A stretch of 64,000 bases of DNA from Odiellus spinosus (taxonomy: Eukaryota; Arthropoda; Arachnida; Opiliones; Phalangiidae): NCBI GenBank assembly GCA_963920705.1, contig OY987225.1, forward strand, positions 31,123,538-31,187,537, given 5' to 3'. The position numbers were made by a program, and so were the translations under genes. Positions 12,138 through 24,343 of this stretch are shown here, piece after piece; positions within the stretch are counted from its first letter, which is position 1; each line of letters begins with the position of its first letter. Below the pieces are notes generated by a model, which saw nothing but the letters and a program-made list of their open reading frames with translations, was not told the DNA's origin and searched no databases.

Positions 12138-12714
12138 TTATGTCTCCAGAGGTTGTCCTACAGTGCAATCATTTAGTGTGGATTTTATAACCCCCTAGGC
12201 CAAATCCATTAAAGACATTCAAAATGTAAACTTTTCTTGGAATGTTCAAATAGTAAGGCGTATCATTTCGGCTCTGTAACTTTGAATTTAAGTTAAATGT
12301 AAAGGATCCTATATTGAAGTTTAGGATGTTTCAATAAGAATATATACTCAGAAAATAGTATTCTTTCAAAAGGAGAAAACAGTATTTACATAAGCGAGTA
12401 CCTCGTCGAAATCTGTTCGAATAAATATTTGAATGAAATCTAGGAACATGTTCCTTTATGTCCCTCGATTCGTTTCAAAATATATCTTAGGGATTTCGAT
12501 ATCGACAAACATCCCCAAGTTTTAAAGAATATAAAATTTAGTTCTAAGCATTCTAAACAACCATTAAATAATGAATAAAATTTATCAAATTTTAGGTTAG
12601 GCCTACTTATTTTTAGACATTTTTCCAATGTTTGTACACGAGAGTGTACACTGAAATAGATCAGTTTAAAATTTAACGAACAGCTTTTGAAATTATTATG
12701 ACAATCAATAATAG

Positions 12715-13133
12715 CAGAGGTATATAATAACCCCCTTCGGGGGGAAGTATGAAAGGTAGGCAAAATCGACGAACAACAAGTGCCCGGCGTAAATCGCGGC
12801 GGATCGACACACCGCTTTACTCCCAAAAAATAGTTACACCATTTTGAACCTCACTAAATATTCCCTACGCGCACTTCCGGAACTCGCGAGCTGAAGTCAA
12901 CCTTCGACTCCATTTTAACAGACAGCCTGACTCCTGAGACAGGAAGTTCCAAACACAAATCGAGCCGTCTTGTTTATACAAAGACCATTTACTAGAGTAG
13001 CGACATTGAGAAGTCCAGCGCGAGCTAGTGGCCTAGATAGTCAGCAGAGGGCTCTTGTTGTTCGTGATTTTTAGCATTGGTAGTATAGGGGCTTTCATAC
13101 TTCCTCCCCGAAGGGGGTTATTATATACCTCTG
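12715..13133. mobile_element. 419-bp element with long G/C-rich terminal inverted repeats
   Basis: The ends CAGAGGTATATAATAACCCC and their complement continue through CTTCGGGG and AGTATGAAAG, giving a near-perfect inverted repeat of about 40 bp. The interior is more GC-rich than its surroundings and encodes no transposase. Flanks ATAATAG and GTTAAAG match at only 4 of 7. The CAG...CTG termini resemble family A, but the rest of the sequence is different. Confidence 0.82.
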
Positions 13134-13639
13134 GTTAAAGCGTTTGTTCTTTTAATCAGATGAGTTCACTAGGGACTATTCAGCAGTGAAATCAAATGTA
13201 GATGATCGAATTCAAAAAAGTCTCCCTCCTCCCCCTCGAAAATTTCATATAGAGAAGGTGTTTACAGAATTTTTACGATTCTTACATCGCTTAGTAACAT
13301 TTGTTTCGACTAAAACTAAAGTTAAGAACAGTTTCGTTACAAAAGGAACCAAAATTGGCGCGGATTACTACGCAATATAAAATACTGTAGGAAAAAAAGT
13401 AGTATATTGTAAACTGATTTTGAACAGTAGTGATAAACTGATGGTCGAAAATGTTGTTAAGACTAAATTCAGTAAGGAAAGATTAGGTATGTCATCATCG
13501 AGAAAGACATCTCGTGTAAAAACAAACAAAATTACGAATAGCGCGGGGGATATGAACAGAAGGAGATGATATGAAAAGGGAGGCACTGCATCTCGCTTAT
13601 GGTTTACTTGGGTCAGAATCTCGTCACAAAACTAAATTA

Positions 13640-13830
13640 TATGGTGAACTTCTAACCAGGTCAACTTCCCAGAATTTCTTCGCGTTAAAGGGTCAGCGAC
13701 CAATAAGCAAACACAGATCTTTAAGGCGAGATCTTCATGTATCTTTCAATAAAATTCGATTGGTCGCTAATCCTTCAATGCTAAGAAATTTAGGATATAA
13801 ACAAATCCAGCTAAGCCTATTTTTCTGATT
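13640..13830 (+). repeat. fold-back repeat with GCTAAGCCTATTTT end (family E), diverged copy
   Basis: It contains GGGTCAGCGACCAATAAGC and, in the opposite sense, GATTGGTCGCTAAT, followed by AGATCTTCATG earlier in the arm and CCAGCTAAGCCTATTTTTCT at the end. The same blocks appear in the same order at 36527 and 54564. Boundaries are approximate. Confidence 0.6.
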
Positions 13831-13868
13831 ATGTTTTAGATTTCTAGTTTAATATTTGTTTGTAATAT

Positions 13869-14184
13869 CAAGGATCCATTCAGGTTCCATAAGAATATGG
13901 GAGGGCCGCGATTCAATAACCATCCTCCCAAACTTTGTAGCAAAAGTTCGTCCGCTTCGAATCGATTTTTCAAGTAAATCGCTCCTGACATCTATTATTA
14001 ACCCGCGCCACTAACGACCTTGACACGATATTTTAGGTAATAAAAATGGAGCCGACCGAAAAAAGATCTAAGCGTACAAATGTTGCGAAAATTGCGGACG
14101 AACTTTTGTTACAAAGTTTGGGAGGATGGTACCAGAGGCTAAAGCTATGCTCCCATATTCTTATGGAACCTGAATGGATTCTTG
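13869..14184 (+). mobile_element. fold-back MITE, family D, copy 1
   Basis: This 316-bp element has ends CAAGGATCCATTCAGGTTCC and the complement of CAAGAATCCATTCAGGTTCC. The arms pair imperfectly for roughly 100 bp, including CCATCCTCCCAAACTTTGTA and AAAGTTCGTCCGC. Flanks GTAATAT and CTAATAT match at 6 of 7. The interior is inverted relative to the copies at 40084 and 41186. Confidence 0.9.
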
Positions 14185-15097
14185 CTAATATAAACTCCAT
14201 GACAACAGAATCTTATTACAAAGGCTTAAATTAATGTATCCCTTCTTCTACTATCCCCTTCTGAAAGGAAAAACATCTTGACGGTGAGAAAGCGAGTTTC
14301 CGGCCTCTTAAAAACCTCAGAATTTTGAGAAAATATACATATAGTATTTCCCAATTTTTTTTATTATATTTCCTATAAACCTTATAATATATGTAGCAAG
14401 TTTTTACTTGGTATTTGATTTCGTTGTAGTAGGCAGAAATTCAAAACTGAAGAGCCGATAGAGAGATGAAATCAAAAACAGATCGAATTTGCAACGAGTG
14501 AAAAATTACGTTTGCAACCCTCTCCTTCCCAGGACGATTTATCTGTAGTTTTACACGTAAGGAAAATTCCGAATGTGTTGAATACATTCTTAAAACGTTC
14601 CACTACACGAGGACACGATTTCTTTCGTCATTGCTATCTAGGCTTCCCTATTGTATTTTTTTAAAGTGGTTGAAAAATTTCAAATATCATTTTCACATTT
14701 TTGTCTTTTGAAATATGATACTTCATTTTTAGTTGGCAGCACGAACAATGCTAGGATACAAGTTATTAATGTGAATTGATTACTTTAGATATAACTGAAG
14801 CCTAGTTTTGAGCCTGCTGACAAAACAAGATGTAATATCACGTACGTTTGTCGGGAACGAAAAAAATACACGCGACGTTTGGAAAATGAGAAAAACTGAA
14901 GCGAACTGATACACAATGTTAAACATCACTGGGAAAAAGTAGTTCGTGCAAATTCACCTTGAACAAGAGTATAAAAGCGCGCGAGTTTATTGCCAAGGTA
15001 CCGCGACTTAACTAGAAGCGCGAGAGTTTGAATTTCATTTCTTTAATTAGGCTTAAATTAGGCTTAGCGTTTTAAATGTATTTTTGCGATGTTTAGC

Positions 15098-15378
15098 CAA
15101 GAAGGATCAGATAAGGAGAGGAAAAGTGGGGCTGCGTTGAGTTAGAGAGAGAAGAGCCAACCTCCCACTCGGGTGGAAAGGGGGGATAGGAAATTCTCGA
15201 GGTAAACTGTTGTCACGTGGTCGCTAGCTAGCGCGTCTCATAAAGGATTCGTTTTACCCACGTGACAACAATTTACCACGAAGCATCTCTACCCCCGTTC
15301 TCCCAGAGTGGGAGTTTAGGCCGACGCAGTAGGAGCCGCGCCGTTCCCACTTTTCCTCTCCTTATCTGATCCTTCTTG
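15098..15378 (+). mobile_element. fold-back MITE, family B, copy 2
   Basis: This 281-bp copy is nearly identical inside to the one at 9765. Its ends are CAAGAAGGATCAGATAAGG and the complement. The flanks GTTTAGC (15091-15097) and GTTGAGC (15379-15385) match at 6 of 7 bases. A mutation in one arm is matched by its partner in the other arm (GAAGG/CCTTC), which suggests arm-to-arm conversion. Confidence 0.9.
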
Positions 15379-15821
15379 GTTGAGCAAGCTTTTTAAAGTT
15401 AAATAAATTTAGTTTCGAGTATTAAATTATCTTTAAGTGAAGGAAAATATAGTTTCAAATAGCTGTAGTCGCAATCAATTTTGTAAAGAACTGAAACACA
15501 GAGAAGAGGCCAATTTAGATCAGCTTTATTCTCCTTCGCCTGTAGGGAAGTTGGCCATGACAGAGATTAGGCTTAATACGCGAATAATATTCGGGCCTTA
15601 ATATTTTTTATGGTCTTTAGAGATTTATTAAAATATTTTTAAAGTGTCTCATTTCTTTTTGTCCTTTGAAGTAAAGAGTATGGCGCTTTAGCAAATAACA
15701 ATTTTCCCAGGGGTGTACTACGTATTTTGCATATTTCCTAGATGATTCTACTCTCGTATTTAGGGGGTCGAGAGAAAACTTTACCGATGGCAAACAAAAC
15801 TGGGGGTTCCATTACGTATTT

Positions 15822-15826
<5 letters not shown>

Positions 15827-15907
<81 letters not shown>
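15827..15907. repeat. GA microsatellite
   Basis: About 38 uninterrupted GA units. It opens spurious frames on both strands (Arg-Glu and Ser-Leu repeats). Confidence 0.97.
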
Positions 15908-15911
<4 letters not shown>

Positions 15912-16289
15912 CCGCTCGCAATTGCAACTGGGAGTAGAAAATGGAGAAATCTCCGAAACCAGAGCCTCGTCACGTATGGCCCTTTCCACTACCGTCTTTA
16001 TTATTCTTATTTTTATTCTCCAACGCGTCTCCCCATTTGTTAAAGCTCGCTATTTATACGTTTGGAGAAAACAAACTAAAACCGATATCAGAAAGATTTA
16101 TTTTCGAGTGTTTGTGTGTGTGTGTATATATATGTATGTATACGTGATCCAAACAACGCCATAAATGTAAATATCCTCAAAAGAAACTCAAACTCCAGCT
16201 ACCTTAATATTGCACGCTACTCCCGTTTAACAAATAACACATACTCGCCACTAGTCCGAATACTTCGCTGCCATTTATTTTCCCGCCAC

Positions 16290-16862
16290 AATTAGCTAAG
16301 CCTAATCGTGGGAAACAATTTTTTTACCTATTTTGCTAAGGCTAATCGTTGGAAAACACAATTTTATAGCCCATTACACTAAGCCTAATATTTGGAAATA
16401 CAATTTTATACCTATTTAGCTAAGCCTAAACGTTGGAAATACAATTTCATACCTATTTAGCTAAGCCTAATCGATGTAAATACAATTGTACACCATTTTA
16501 ACTAAGCCTAATCGTTGGAAATACAATTGTATACCATTTTAACTAAGCCTAATCGTTGGAAATACAATTGTATACCATTTTAACTAAGCCTAATCGTTGG
16601 AAATACAATTGTATACCATTTTAACTAAGCCTAATCGTTGGAAATACAATTGTATACCTATTTAGCTAAGCCTAATCGTTGAAAATACAATTTTATAGTT
16701 ATCTAGCTAAGCCTAATCGATGGAAATACAATTATATACCTATTAAGCTAAGCCTAATCTTTGGAAACAAATTTTTAAACCTATTTAGCTAAGCCTAATC
16801 TATAAATTAATATTGATACCAAGTTTAAATTAATTTCATATCTAAGACGCTAAGCCTAACTG
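16290..16862. repeat. 41-bp minisatellite built on CTAAGCCTAATCGTTGG
   Basis: About 14 units run head to tail, each with GCTAAGCCTAAT or ACTAAGCCTAAT, then GTTGGAAATACAATT and ATACC. Central units are spaced exactly 41 bp (16501, 16542, 16583), and both edges are degenerate. Each unit contains the CTAAGCCT word that recurs singly throughout the window. Confidence 0.95.
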
Positions 16863-18399
16863 AAGAATCAAGATTAGTTTCCAAGTATTCTAGTTATCAA
16901 AAGGTACTTGATTCTATCAAAAGAAAATTCAATGCATTTGAAATGAAATATATATTTTCATTTAACACGGAAAACGCGGGAAATGCTGGAATAAATTTCC
17001 TAAAAAAGGTCATATAGCTTAGCGAAAGGCATCTGAGGAACTAGATATCCCCTTATAATCAATGTTAATTTTTTTCATTACGAAGGGAAATTCAAAAACA
17101 TCTCTAATATCGAAGGAAGGTTTTCCCAAAAGGGTTTTCGGTTTTCCTAACGAATCCTTATTATTATTTTTTTTTTTATTTTTATTTCAAACGATTGTGG
17201 CTCCACTCCGTCGCTTATTATTTATACAGATATCTCTTTGAGCGCGAAGATTCAACCCCCAAAATAAAAAAAAACCTTGTCTTGTTAATTAAAGTCTTGT
17301 TCAGATCACACATTTTGTTAGTTGTTCATTGATTTAGGGCTAAGCTCTATGGAAAGACAGACATTCCCAATATAATTATATATCATATTCTTGACATAAA
17401 ACCTTTTTATCAGGATTAGGCTTAGGAATTTAAAATTCCAAACTTGAGGAAAAAAAAAAAAACTTAGTAGAAAAGGTATTTCTTCAATTTAAAATCTTTA
17501 AAGGGAGGATGAAGTTATTTTTATATATAAACAATCATTAAATGTTTCTGAATTGCGCAAAAAAAGAGTACCCGCGACTAATCAAATCACCTGTACCTTT
17601 GGCTTCCTTAAATATCTAACGCGACACGCGCTGTTGTACGCGCCGCGCGATTGTGAGCGCGTGCAAATAATTAAGCACGAGATTTGGCGCGATTCAAAGA
17701 GTATGTCGCATCACGTGTCGAGGGGATTTTATTAAACCAAAACCAGAAGGTTACCGATTCTTTAAACTAGTCAGAGGACACTTTTTGAATTGTTTAATTT
17801 TCCTCTTCATTCTCCCTTTGAAATAGATCTTTGAAACATTTTAAAACTGGTTTTATAACTATAAAACTAGAGGATAACAGAGAGGGTCCCCCTTAAAATT
17901 TCTAAGATGTAACCGAAAAGCAGCCAATTTATCAATTTTTCAAATAAAATCCATTAATTTACGAGCAATAGATAAATATTCGTATTAAACTAAATCACTT
18001 AATTTTATCAGAATATTGATTTAACTAGGGGTGAGCAGATAATACCGGGTCCAAATCAGCAAAAATTTGTCTATCGTTGGTTAAAAGTTGGGTAAAGTTT
18101 GCGGATAAGTTGGATGGATAAAAGTTGAGTAAGATTTCCAGATTTATCTTTAATTAGTCTACTTTAAAATGCTTGACTCTGAAATCACAGACTCGTCGGT
18201 TTCTAAATATTTTCAAAATAAGTTCACGTATGGATGAGAAGTGACTTTAAAAGAAGTCAATAAATTTAATGGTAAGCTTAAATTGAGCTGGATTTGATAG
18301 GAATTCTGATAAAAATAAAATTCTCTCGGAATAAATCGGAATTTCAAATGAGAATTTTTTGGGAAAGATTGAATTTTACGAATAAGCTCAAATATCCCC

Positions 18400-18632
18400 G
18401 TTGTTAATCAGCTAATTAAAGGAATAATATCAGCTAAAAAGGTTAATCAGCTAACTAAAGGGATACTATAAGCTAAAAATGTTAATCAGCTAATTAAAGG
18501 GATAATGAAAAAAATGTTAATCAGCTAATTAAAGATATAAGGTAAAAATGTTAATTAGCTAACTAAAGAGATAATATAAGCTAAAAATGTTAATCAGCTA
18601 ATTAAAGGGATAATATAAGCTAAAAATGGAAC
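18400..18632. repeat. 34-40-bp minisatellite (GTTAATCAGCTAATTAAAG)
   Basis: Six units begin near 18402, 18441, 18481, 18516, 18550 and 18588. Length varies between units because of deletions around GGGATAATATAAGC. Confidence 0.88.
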
Positions 18633-19644
18633 TGTTATTTTTTATTTTATTATAAGAATCAGCTCATGAAATTATTATAATAAAAAATAATATTGCCATA
18701 ATTTTTAGACGAAATTTTGAAACTAGAAAAGTTCATTTAAAGACTTGTATAATGTTCATTTTCATCTAACTCATTATTCTAATATTACTAAAGTTCGAAG
18801 TTACTAAGCCTTGGTTAGTTCCTTATATTGGGGGGAGCGTATGAACATTAGGTTAATGTCTGTCCGATTATTAAAAACAAAAACAAAAAAAATGGAAACA
18901 TTTCCGTTAAATGATATAGTGAGATCATTATGATATCCATGAAATAATTGCGAATGGATTGAAACGCGTTATTATGAAGAGAATTCATTGCCAAACTCAT
19001 CTCCTTCCCCTAATATCGTAACATTCAACTTATTACCCTGCATAGAGTTTTATACGGACTATATTTATGTTTCGAAGTAGTAAATATAGTTGCGGCGGAC
19101 GAATATACAATGTTAAATTCTACTGATAATGAAAGTAGTTCAATGAAATCTCACGCGAATACCGATATCATAAAAGTCAAAAGCGCGTGGATATAAATAT
19201 ATTTTATTTCATATTGAGTTTGTAGTGGACTCAAAGTAAGGGGAAACTAATTTATACTAGTATAGAAATGATGTTTATACGTGGTAGCGAGTTAATTTGA
19301 AAAATAATGTTCATATCGCGTGCCAATATCCTTAATAGTAATACAAGTCGTTAAAGTGGAAATGGGCGGGATTATATCATAAGGGGAGTGGTGTTAAAAC
19401 CATATATCACAAATTAAACACTTATTTTTACACGTATTCCGGAACGTAATTTGGAATGAAATACTAGAATTTATAAAGCCGAATCCTATTTAAACTATTT
19501 AATGAATGATTAGTATATTATTATGTCTATATATATTTTACTTGATTTTTAATTTAACTATTTTAATTTTATACAGGATACTCGTTTGAAATTCTGGAAG
19601 AGCTAGTCGTACACTTGGCATTATGGATTTCACGATTTTTGTTT

Positions 19645-20575
19645 TAGGGAGAGATTTTAAGCTTTAAAAGCTGTTTTACGGAGAGATTTTAACTTTAAAG
19701 AGCTGTTTTAGGGACTAGGGAGAGATTTTAAGCTTTAAAAGCTGTTTTACGGAGAGATTTTAACTTTAAAGAGCTGTTTTAGGGACTAGGGAGAGATTTT
19801 AAGTTTTAAAAGCTGTTTTAAGGAGAGATTTGAAGCTTTAAAAGCTGTTTTAAGGAGAGATTTTAAGCTTTAAAGGCTGTTTTAAGGAGAGATTTTGAGC
19901 TTTAAAGGCTGTTTTAAGTAGAGATTTTAAGCTTAAAAAGCTGTTTTAAGGAGAGATTAAGCTTTAAAAGCTGTTTTAGGGATTAGGGAGAGATTTTAAG
20001 CTTAAAAAGCTGTTTTAAGGAGAGATTTTAAGCTTTAAAAGCTGTTTTAGGGAGAGATTAAGCTTTAAAAGCTGTTTTAGGGAGAGATTTTAAGCTTTAA
20101 AAGCTGTTTTAAGGAGAGATTTTAAGCTTTAAAAGCTGTTTTAAGGAGAGATTTTAAGCTTTAAAAGCTGTTTTAAGGAGAGATTTTAAGCTTTAAAAGC
20201 TGTTTTAAGGAGAGATTTTAAGCTTTAAAAGCTGTTTTAAGGAGAGATTTTAAGCTTTAAAAGCTGTTTTAAGGAGAGATTTTAAGCTTTAAAAGCTGTT
20301 TTAAGGAGAGATTTTAAGCTTTAAAAGCTGTTTTAAGGAGAGATTTTAAGCTTTAAAAGCTGTTTTAAGGAGAGATTTTAAGCTTTAAAAGCTGTTTTAA
20401 GGAGAGATTTTAAGCTTTAAAAGCTGTTTTAAGGAGAGATTTTAAGCTTTAAAAGCTGTTTTAAGGAGAGATTATAAGCTTTAAAAGCTGTTTTAGGGAG
20501 AGATTTTAAGCTTTAAAAGCTGTTTTAAGGAGAGATTTTAAGCTTTAAAAGCTGTTTTAGGGAGAGATTTTTGAG
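19645..20575. repeat. 32-bp minisatellite containing a near-palindrome
   Basis: About 29 units of GGAGAGATTTTAAGCTTTAA followed by AAGCTGTTTTAA. The central block of more than ten units is almost identical at exactly 32 bp spacing (for example 20111 to 20143). Left-hand units carry length variants and GGGACTAGG interruptions. AAGCTTTAAAAGCT is nearly self-complementary, so each unit could form a small hairpin. It ends about 220 bp from the splice donor of the cysteine-rich glypican exon. Confidence 0.96.
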
Positions 20576-20791
20576 TTTTAATTTGGCTACTCAAAGAATT
20601 TAATTAACTTATGGTAATATATAAAATTGGTTCATTTTCGATTCAAAATTTAAAAATATGGTGGAATTCGCAGACACTTGGGAATTCAAGTGATGGACAA
20701 ATGTATGAACACTTATTACGCTGACAATACTGAACTCATTCGCTAATTATTCTATCTTAGAAAAAATATAATTAAAATGGTTAACACTCAC

Positions 20792-20957
20792 TTGTGTAAT
20801 TTTTCCATTCCAAGTCCAGTTCAGCGTGATGGGCCAAACATTCCTTGAGGACTCCTTGGCAGTAATTTCCACAGGGTTTTAAATCTGGGAGTCCACGACA
20901 ATGTGGACAGTAGGTCATCTTCATTAGAGACCTGCTACACTCTGGCGTTGGACCCAC
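20792..20957 (-). CDS. dlp: glypican (dally-like) cysteine-rich exon
   Basis: The exon is not open long enough to stand out as an ORF but translates cleanly as glypican. It starts [20 protein letters not shown], continues [13 protein letters not shown] and ends [11 protein letters not shown] plus one base. It supplies six of the fourteen conserved glypican cysteines in the usual order (C, YC.HC, PC..YC, C). Splice sites are TTTTAG before the exon and A|GTGAGTG after it. At 166 nt it enters in phase 0 and leaves with one base, which completes a Ser codon with the exon at 5298-5428. The Y-C-P-H-C-R-G-L stretch favours the GPC4/6 (Dally-like) branch over the GPC3/5 (Dally) branch. It lies alone between a 20-kb and a 15-kb intron. 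Confidence 0.97.
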
Positions 20958-22047
20958 CTAAAATCGAAACAAAAATTAAATTCAAAATTAGTTTTTAAAC
21001 TAAATATAAATCAGTGAAATATTGATATAACAGTAGAAATAATTTAAAGATAATTATAATTAACTATTAACTTAACCAATTTAAATTATTTTCTACATTA
21101 AATTAGGTCGGCGAAATTAAGATAAAATCTAAGCAATTAAAATTATATATTTAAATATCGAGGTTAATTACAAACATCCAATTAATAATTAATTAAAGCC
21201 AATTATTTCTTTCTTTTCAAATAATATGCCATTAATGGGGTGACACGTTCGTACGATAAGGTTGGTTTCATTACGAGACTTCAACAGATATCATACTATA
21301 GTAATTAACCTTAATTACCATTGCTATAACTAAACTATTTAACGAACCTTAATTTGAGATGGACTATAAGTCGTGGATACCGAAAAATTTCTTAGATCAT
21401 TAAATTATCCATGCCTGGTTAATTTGCATAAAATGATAATTAATAAAATCAACTTTGAAGTCATTTTTTGGTAAGGAAATTAATTGGGTATTATTTTACA
21501 GATAGGCACGCACAAAGCTTCATATAAAATGATACCTATAAGGTATCACAATTTTTTTAAATAAATAATATTGCTCTTGTCGTAAAACCCATTTTTCGTC
21601 ACCTTTCTAGTAATTATGGAAATTCTGACACTCTTATTTTAATTAATTACCACTGAATAAAATAATTAGACTTTACCAAAGTATATTAAAGTTAGTAAAT
21701 TTACATTAAACCCGCCTTTCGTAAGAAAATATAAAAATTCTTAAAATATAATTAGAATAATTTGTTTAAAAAAAATGGGGGAGCTATGGAATTTAAGTGT
21801 TTTTTTTATTTATTTATTTATCCCCCCCCCCGATTGATGACGTAGTAACCCCACAATTTTTAATGTAACAGCCACACTTTAACTAAACTTTAAAAATTAA
21901 TTAAAAATACGTACACAAATTTTGGATAACGTTTTATCGGATGGCGATTCCAAAAATAAACGAAATTTGAGTTTTATTTTGAAATAATTTAATAAATTCT
22001 TAGGTTTAATCATTATATTTTGGCTCTAGAGGAGTTAACACACTTTA

Positions 22048-22283
22048 GCTACGGTCACACTAGCATTTCTTACTCGATTTGAAATGATATTCAAACTTTA
22101 TAAATCGATTTATCGTAGCTTCATCTATTGAAACCAGCCGATTCGATATGAAACTGGTTCCCGAAGCAGTTTCGAGAAATCGAATCAAATCGGTTCGAGG
22201 AAAGACGGTTTCCTGCTCATACGACTCTAGGGAAACGTTTTGAAACGGTTTAAATCGATTCCAAGGCCTAGTATGAACTCGGC
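22048..22283 (-). mobile_element. family C element (GCTRCG ends), copy 3
   Basis: This 236-bp element has termini GCTACGGTCACACTAGC and the complement of GCCGAGTTCATACTAGGCC. It is flanked on both sides by TA (22046-22047 and 22284-22285), as expected for Tc1/mariner-type targeting. It is inverted relative to the copy at 11889. Confidence 0.82.
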
Positions 22284-22629
22284 TAATGTTAATTATCAAC
22301 ACCCATTGAAAACGAGATTATATATGCTAAATCGGAATTTGGCGTCCTATTACATCCCTTTATTATTAAAAAAAATATGGTTGAACTTTAATCTTTATCG
22401 AAAAACCTTTGACATTACCAAGAATTTTTTTTTTTTTAATTTAAATTTTCAAATTAAAAGACATCAAAAGAAAAAAGCCTTAACTAAAGTTGGAATCAAA
22501 TTCCTTTTGATCCAAAACCGTGCCAAACGCAAAACTATTTCATCATTTTTAATATAAGACCTTGGTATAAAAATTAATGAAAAAATTTTTAACGCATTGA
22601 TGAGTTATATCAAAAACTATCACTTATTT

Positions 22630-22720
22630 TGAATCGAGAGAGAGGGACCGAATTTAGGCGGGCCGCGCTTGGTTATATTGTCTCCCATTCAACTCCAAAT
22701 TTTCTCCATTTTTTTTTTTT
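22630..22720. repeat. fragment related to the 29.4-kb and 39-kb tandem units
   Basis: It contains GAGAGAGGGACCGAATTTAGG, then CGGGCCGCGCTTGGTTATAT and TTGTCTCCC. Homologous blocks appear, in the opposite sense, in each unit of 29437-30452 and, in the same sense, in each unit of 39075-39790. Confidence 0.65.
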
Positions 22721-23269
22721 TTAAGTTAAAATTGGTTACAGTTAATTTTCGCGCGTGATATGGTCACTTTCACGCCGTATTTTTCGTGAAGGTACTTAAA
22801 GTAGACACGAAACCTGTCACTCTATTAGGGCAGCTTGTCAAATTTTTCTCGCGCCAAGATCGCGAATTTTATCACGAGAAATTGAAAATATTCGCGGTTA
22901 TTTTTGCAAACACGTGACGTCATAGTTACTTTTCATTTCAATATGCTCTCATTGGATAACGAAAGAAATCGGCTTATCCAATCAGGGAAAAAAAAATCTA
23001 ATTTGGTCAAAAATGGTTCAAATTGGAAAATTTTAACAGAATTCGATTAAATGAAATATTCTGCATCTCAGATTTTTTTTTTTTCAAATTGAAACTGTAG
23101 TTAAATTTAAGTCACAATTCGTTTAATTTAAATAACATTATTCCTGCCTTTGGTTACGCTAAACTTTTAAGTTGAAACTTATAATAACTAAGTATAGTTA
23201 AAGGCGTTTTCACACCGTATTAACGCTTCATTAGATCCGCATTCTTATATTTTAATCTCATACATAGAG

Positions 23270-23780
23270 TCCGAAAATTAGGAGTTAAAATATCACAGTA
23301 ACCTTGAGACTAATATCAAAGGTTAAACAAGTCTTATAACTTCATTATCCTAGTCTAAAGTATCATTGAACGTAAAAATAATTAGTAACAAGATAAAGGT
23401 GTACTACTAATAAAGGCTAAGACACCTTTCAAAAGTCTTCAATCTAATCTAAAATATGATTGAAACGAAATATAAATATATTTCTTGTAAAGAAATAAAT
23501 CAATATAAAATAAGACTACTACCAAAGGTTAATAGAGGTTTATATATGGCTTTTCATACTCTAAGGTATCATTATAACAAGTATTAATTTTATCAATCTA
23601 AAATAAGACTACTACTAAAGGTTTAGAGGGGGTTTATATCTCCCTTCTCCTACTCCGAGGTATGATTGGAATAAGGCAGAAGAAAATATTAATTTATCAA
23701 TCTAAAATAATACTTCTATTAAAGGCTAACAGGGTCTTCCATATCTATCACTTCTAGTTCGAGTTATCATTGAATACAGG
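23270..23780. repeat. degenerate tandem array, period about 100-120 bp
   Basis: The blocks CAATCTAAAATAA..ACT, CTA(C/T)TAAAGG and GTAT(C/G)ATTG(A/G)A recur in order about four to five times. Copies are well diverged, so the array is old. Confidence 0.6.
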
Positions 23781-24007
23781 TATAGGAAGTTCGACATTCC
23801 ACATTTTCTCGTTCATTACGATATCAAGTCAGTTTCCCCCCATTTTTCCACCGCTTAATATGGACAAGGGAAGAAAAAAATGGAATCAAATAGAAGAGAA
23901 ATCAACCATCCGAAGAAAAGAAAAAAAAAAAAAAAAAAAAAAAACTCCCAATGAAATAGAACTTGCACCTCGTCTCAGCAACTTAACACGGTGTTTTTGG
24001 ATTTTAT

Positions 24008-24343
24008 CAGAAGCCGATGAAACCCTCCTTTGAAGTCTATTACTCCCGGGTCTTGTATACCCCTCTCTGTATGGGTTAGTTTCAAAAAGCGCGATTCGTA
24101 CGCCTCCTAACGGTAGATATTTTCGGAGCGGGAGTTCGTCGAGCGAATATCTCTAGCAGCCTTGGAGTTCGTCCAAAAAACGTCGTCGTTTGTGGAGAGA
24201 GAGAATTTCCAATTTTCCGTAGACAGGGGTATGAAGTAGGACCCCTCCGATCTCGTAATATTGTGGATTTTACCCATACAGAGAGGAGCGCTATATGGAA
24301 AATTAGAGTAGTAGACTTCAAAGGAGGGTTTCATCGGCTTCTG
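24008..24343 (-). mobile_element. fold-back MITE, family A, copy 3
   Basis: This 336-bp copy has CAGAAGCCGATGAAACCCTC at both ends and lies in reverse orientation to the copies at 5691 and 7878. A perfect 7-bp direct repeat ATTTTAT flanks it (24001-24007 and 24344-24350). Confidence 0.92.

Larger units (their letters stand above)
5429..20791 (-). other. dlp: 15.4-kb glypican intron
   Basis: This intron lies between the exons at 20792-20957 and 5298-5428, bounded by GTGAGT and AG on the minus strand. It carries inverted-repeat elements (5691-6028, 7878-8213, 9765-10045, 11889-12137, 12715-13133, 13869-14184, 15098-15378), a GA microsatellite and three minisatellites. The stretches 6029-7877, 8214-9764, 10046-11020, 14185-15097 and 16870-18400 show only short dispersed motifs and no gene. 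Confidence 0.85.

Noticed and set aside
12440..12826. 128-codon minus-strand frame
   Set aside because: It runs across the border of an inverted-repeat element, with no recognisable motif.
15738..16164. Open frames of 83 and 140 codons with Arg-Glu or Ser-Leu repeats
   Set aside because: They are translations of a GA microsatellite and have no support outside it.
16290..16862. CTAAGCCTAA array as an interstitial telomere
   Set aside because: TTAGGC is the nematode and CCTAA the insect telomere word, but here the 10-mer occurs once per 41-bp unit rather than in a pure tandem.
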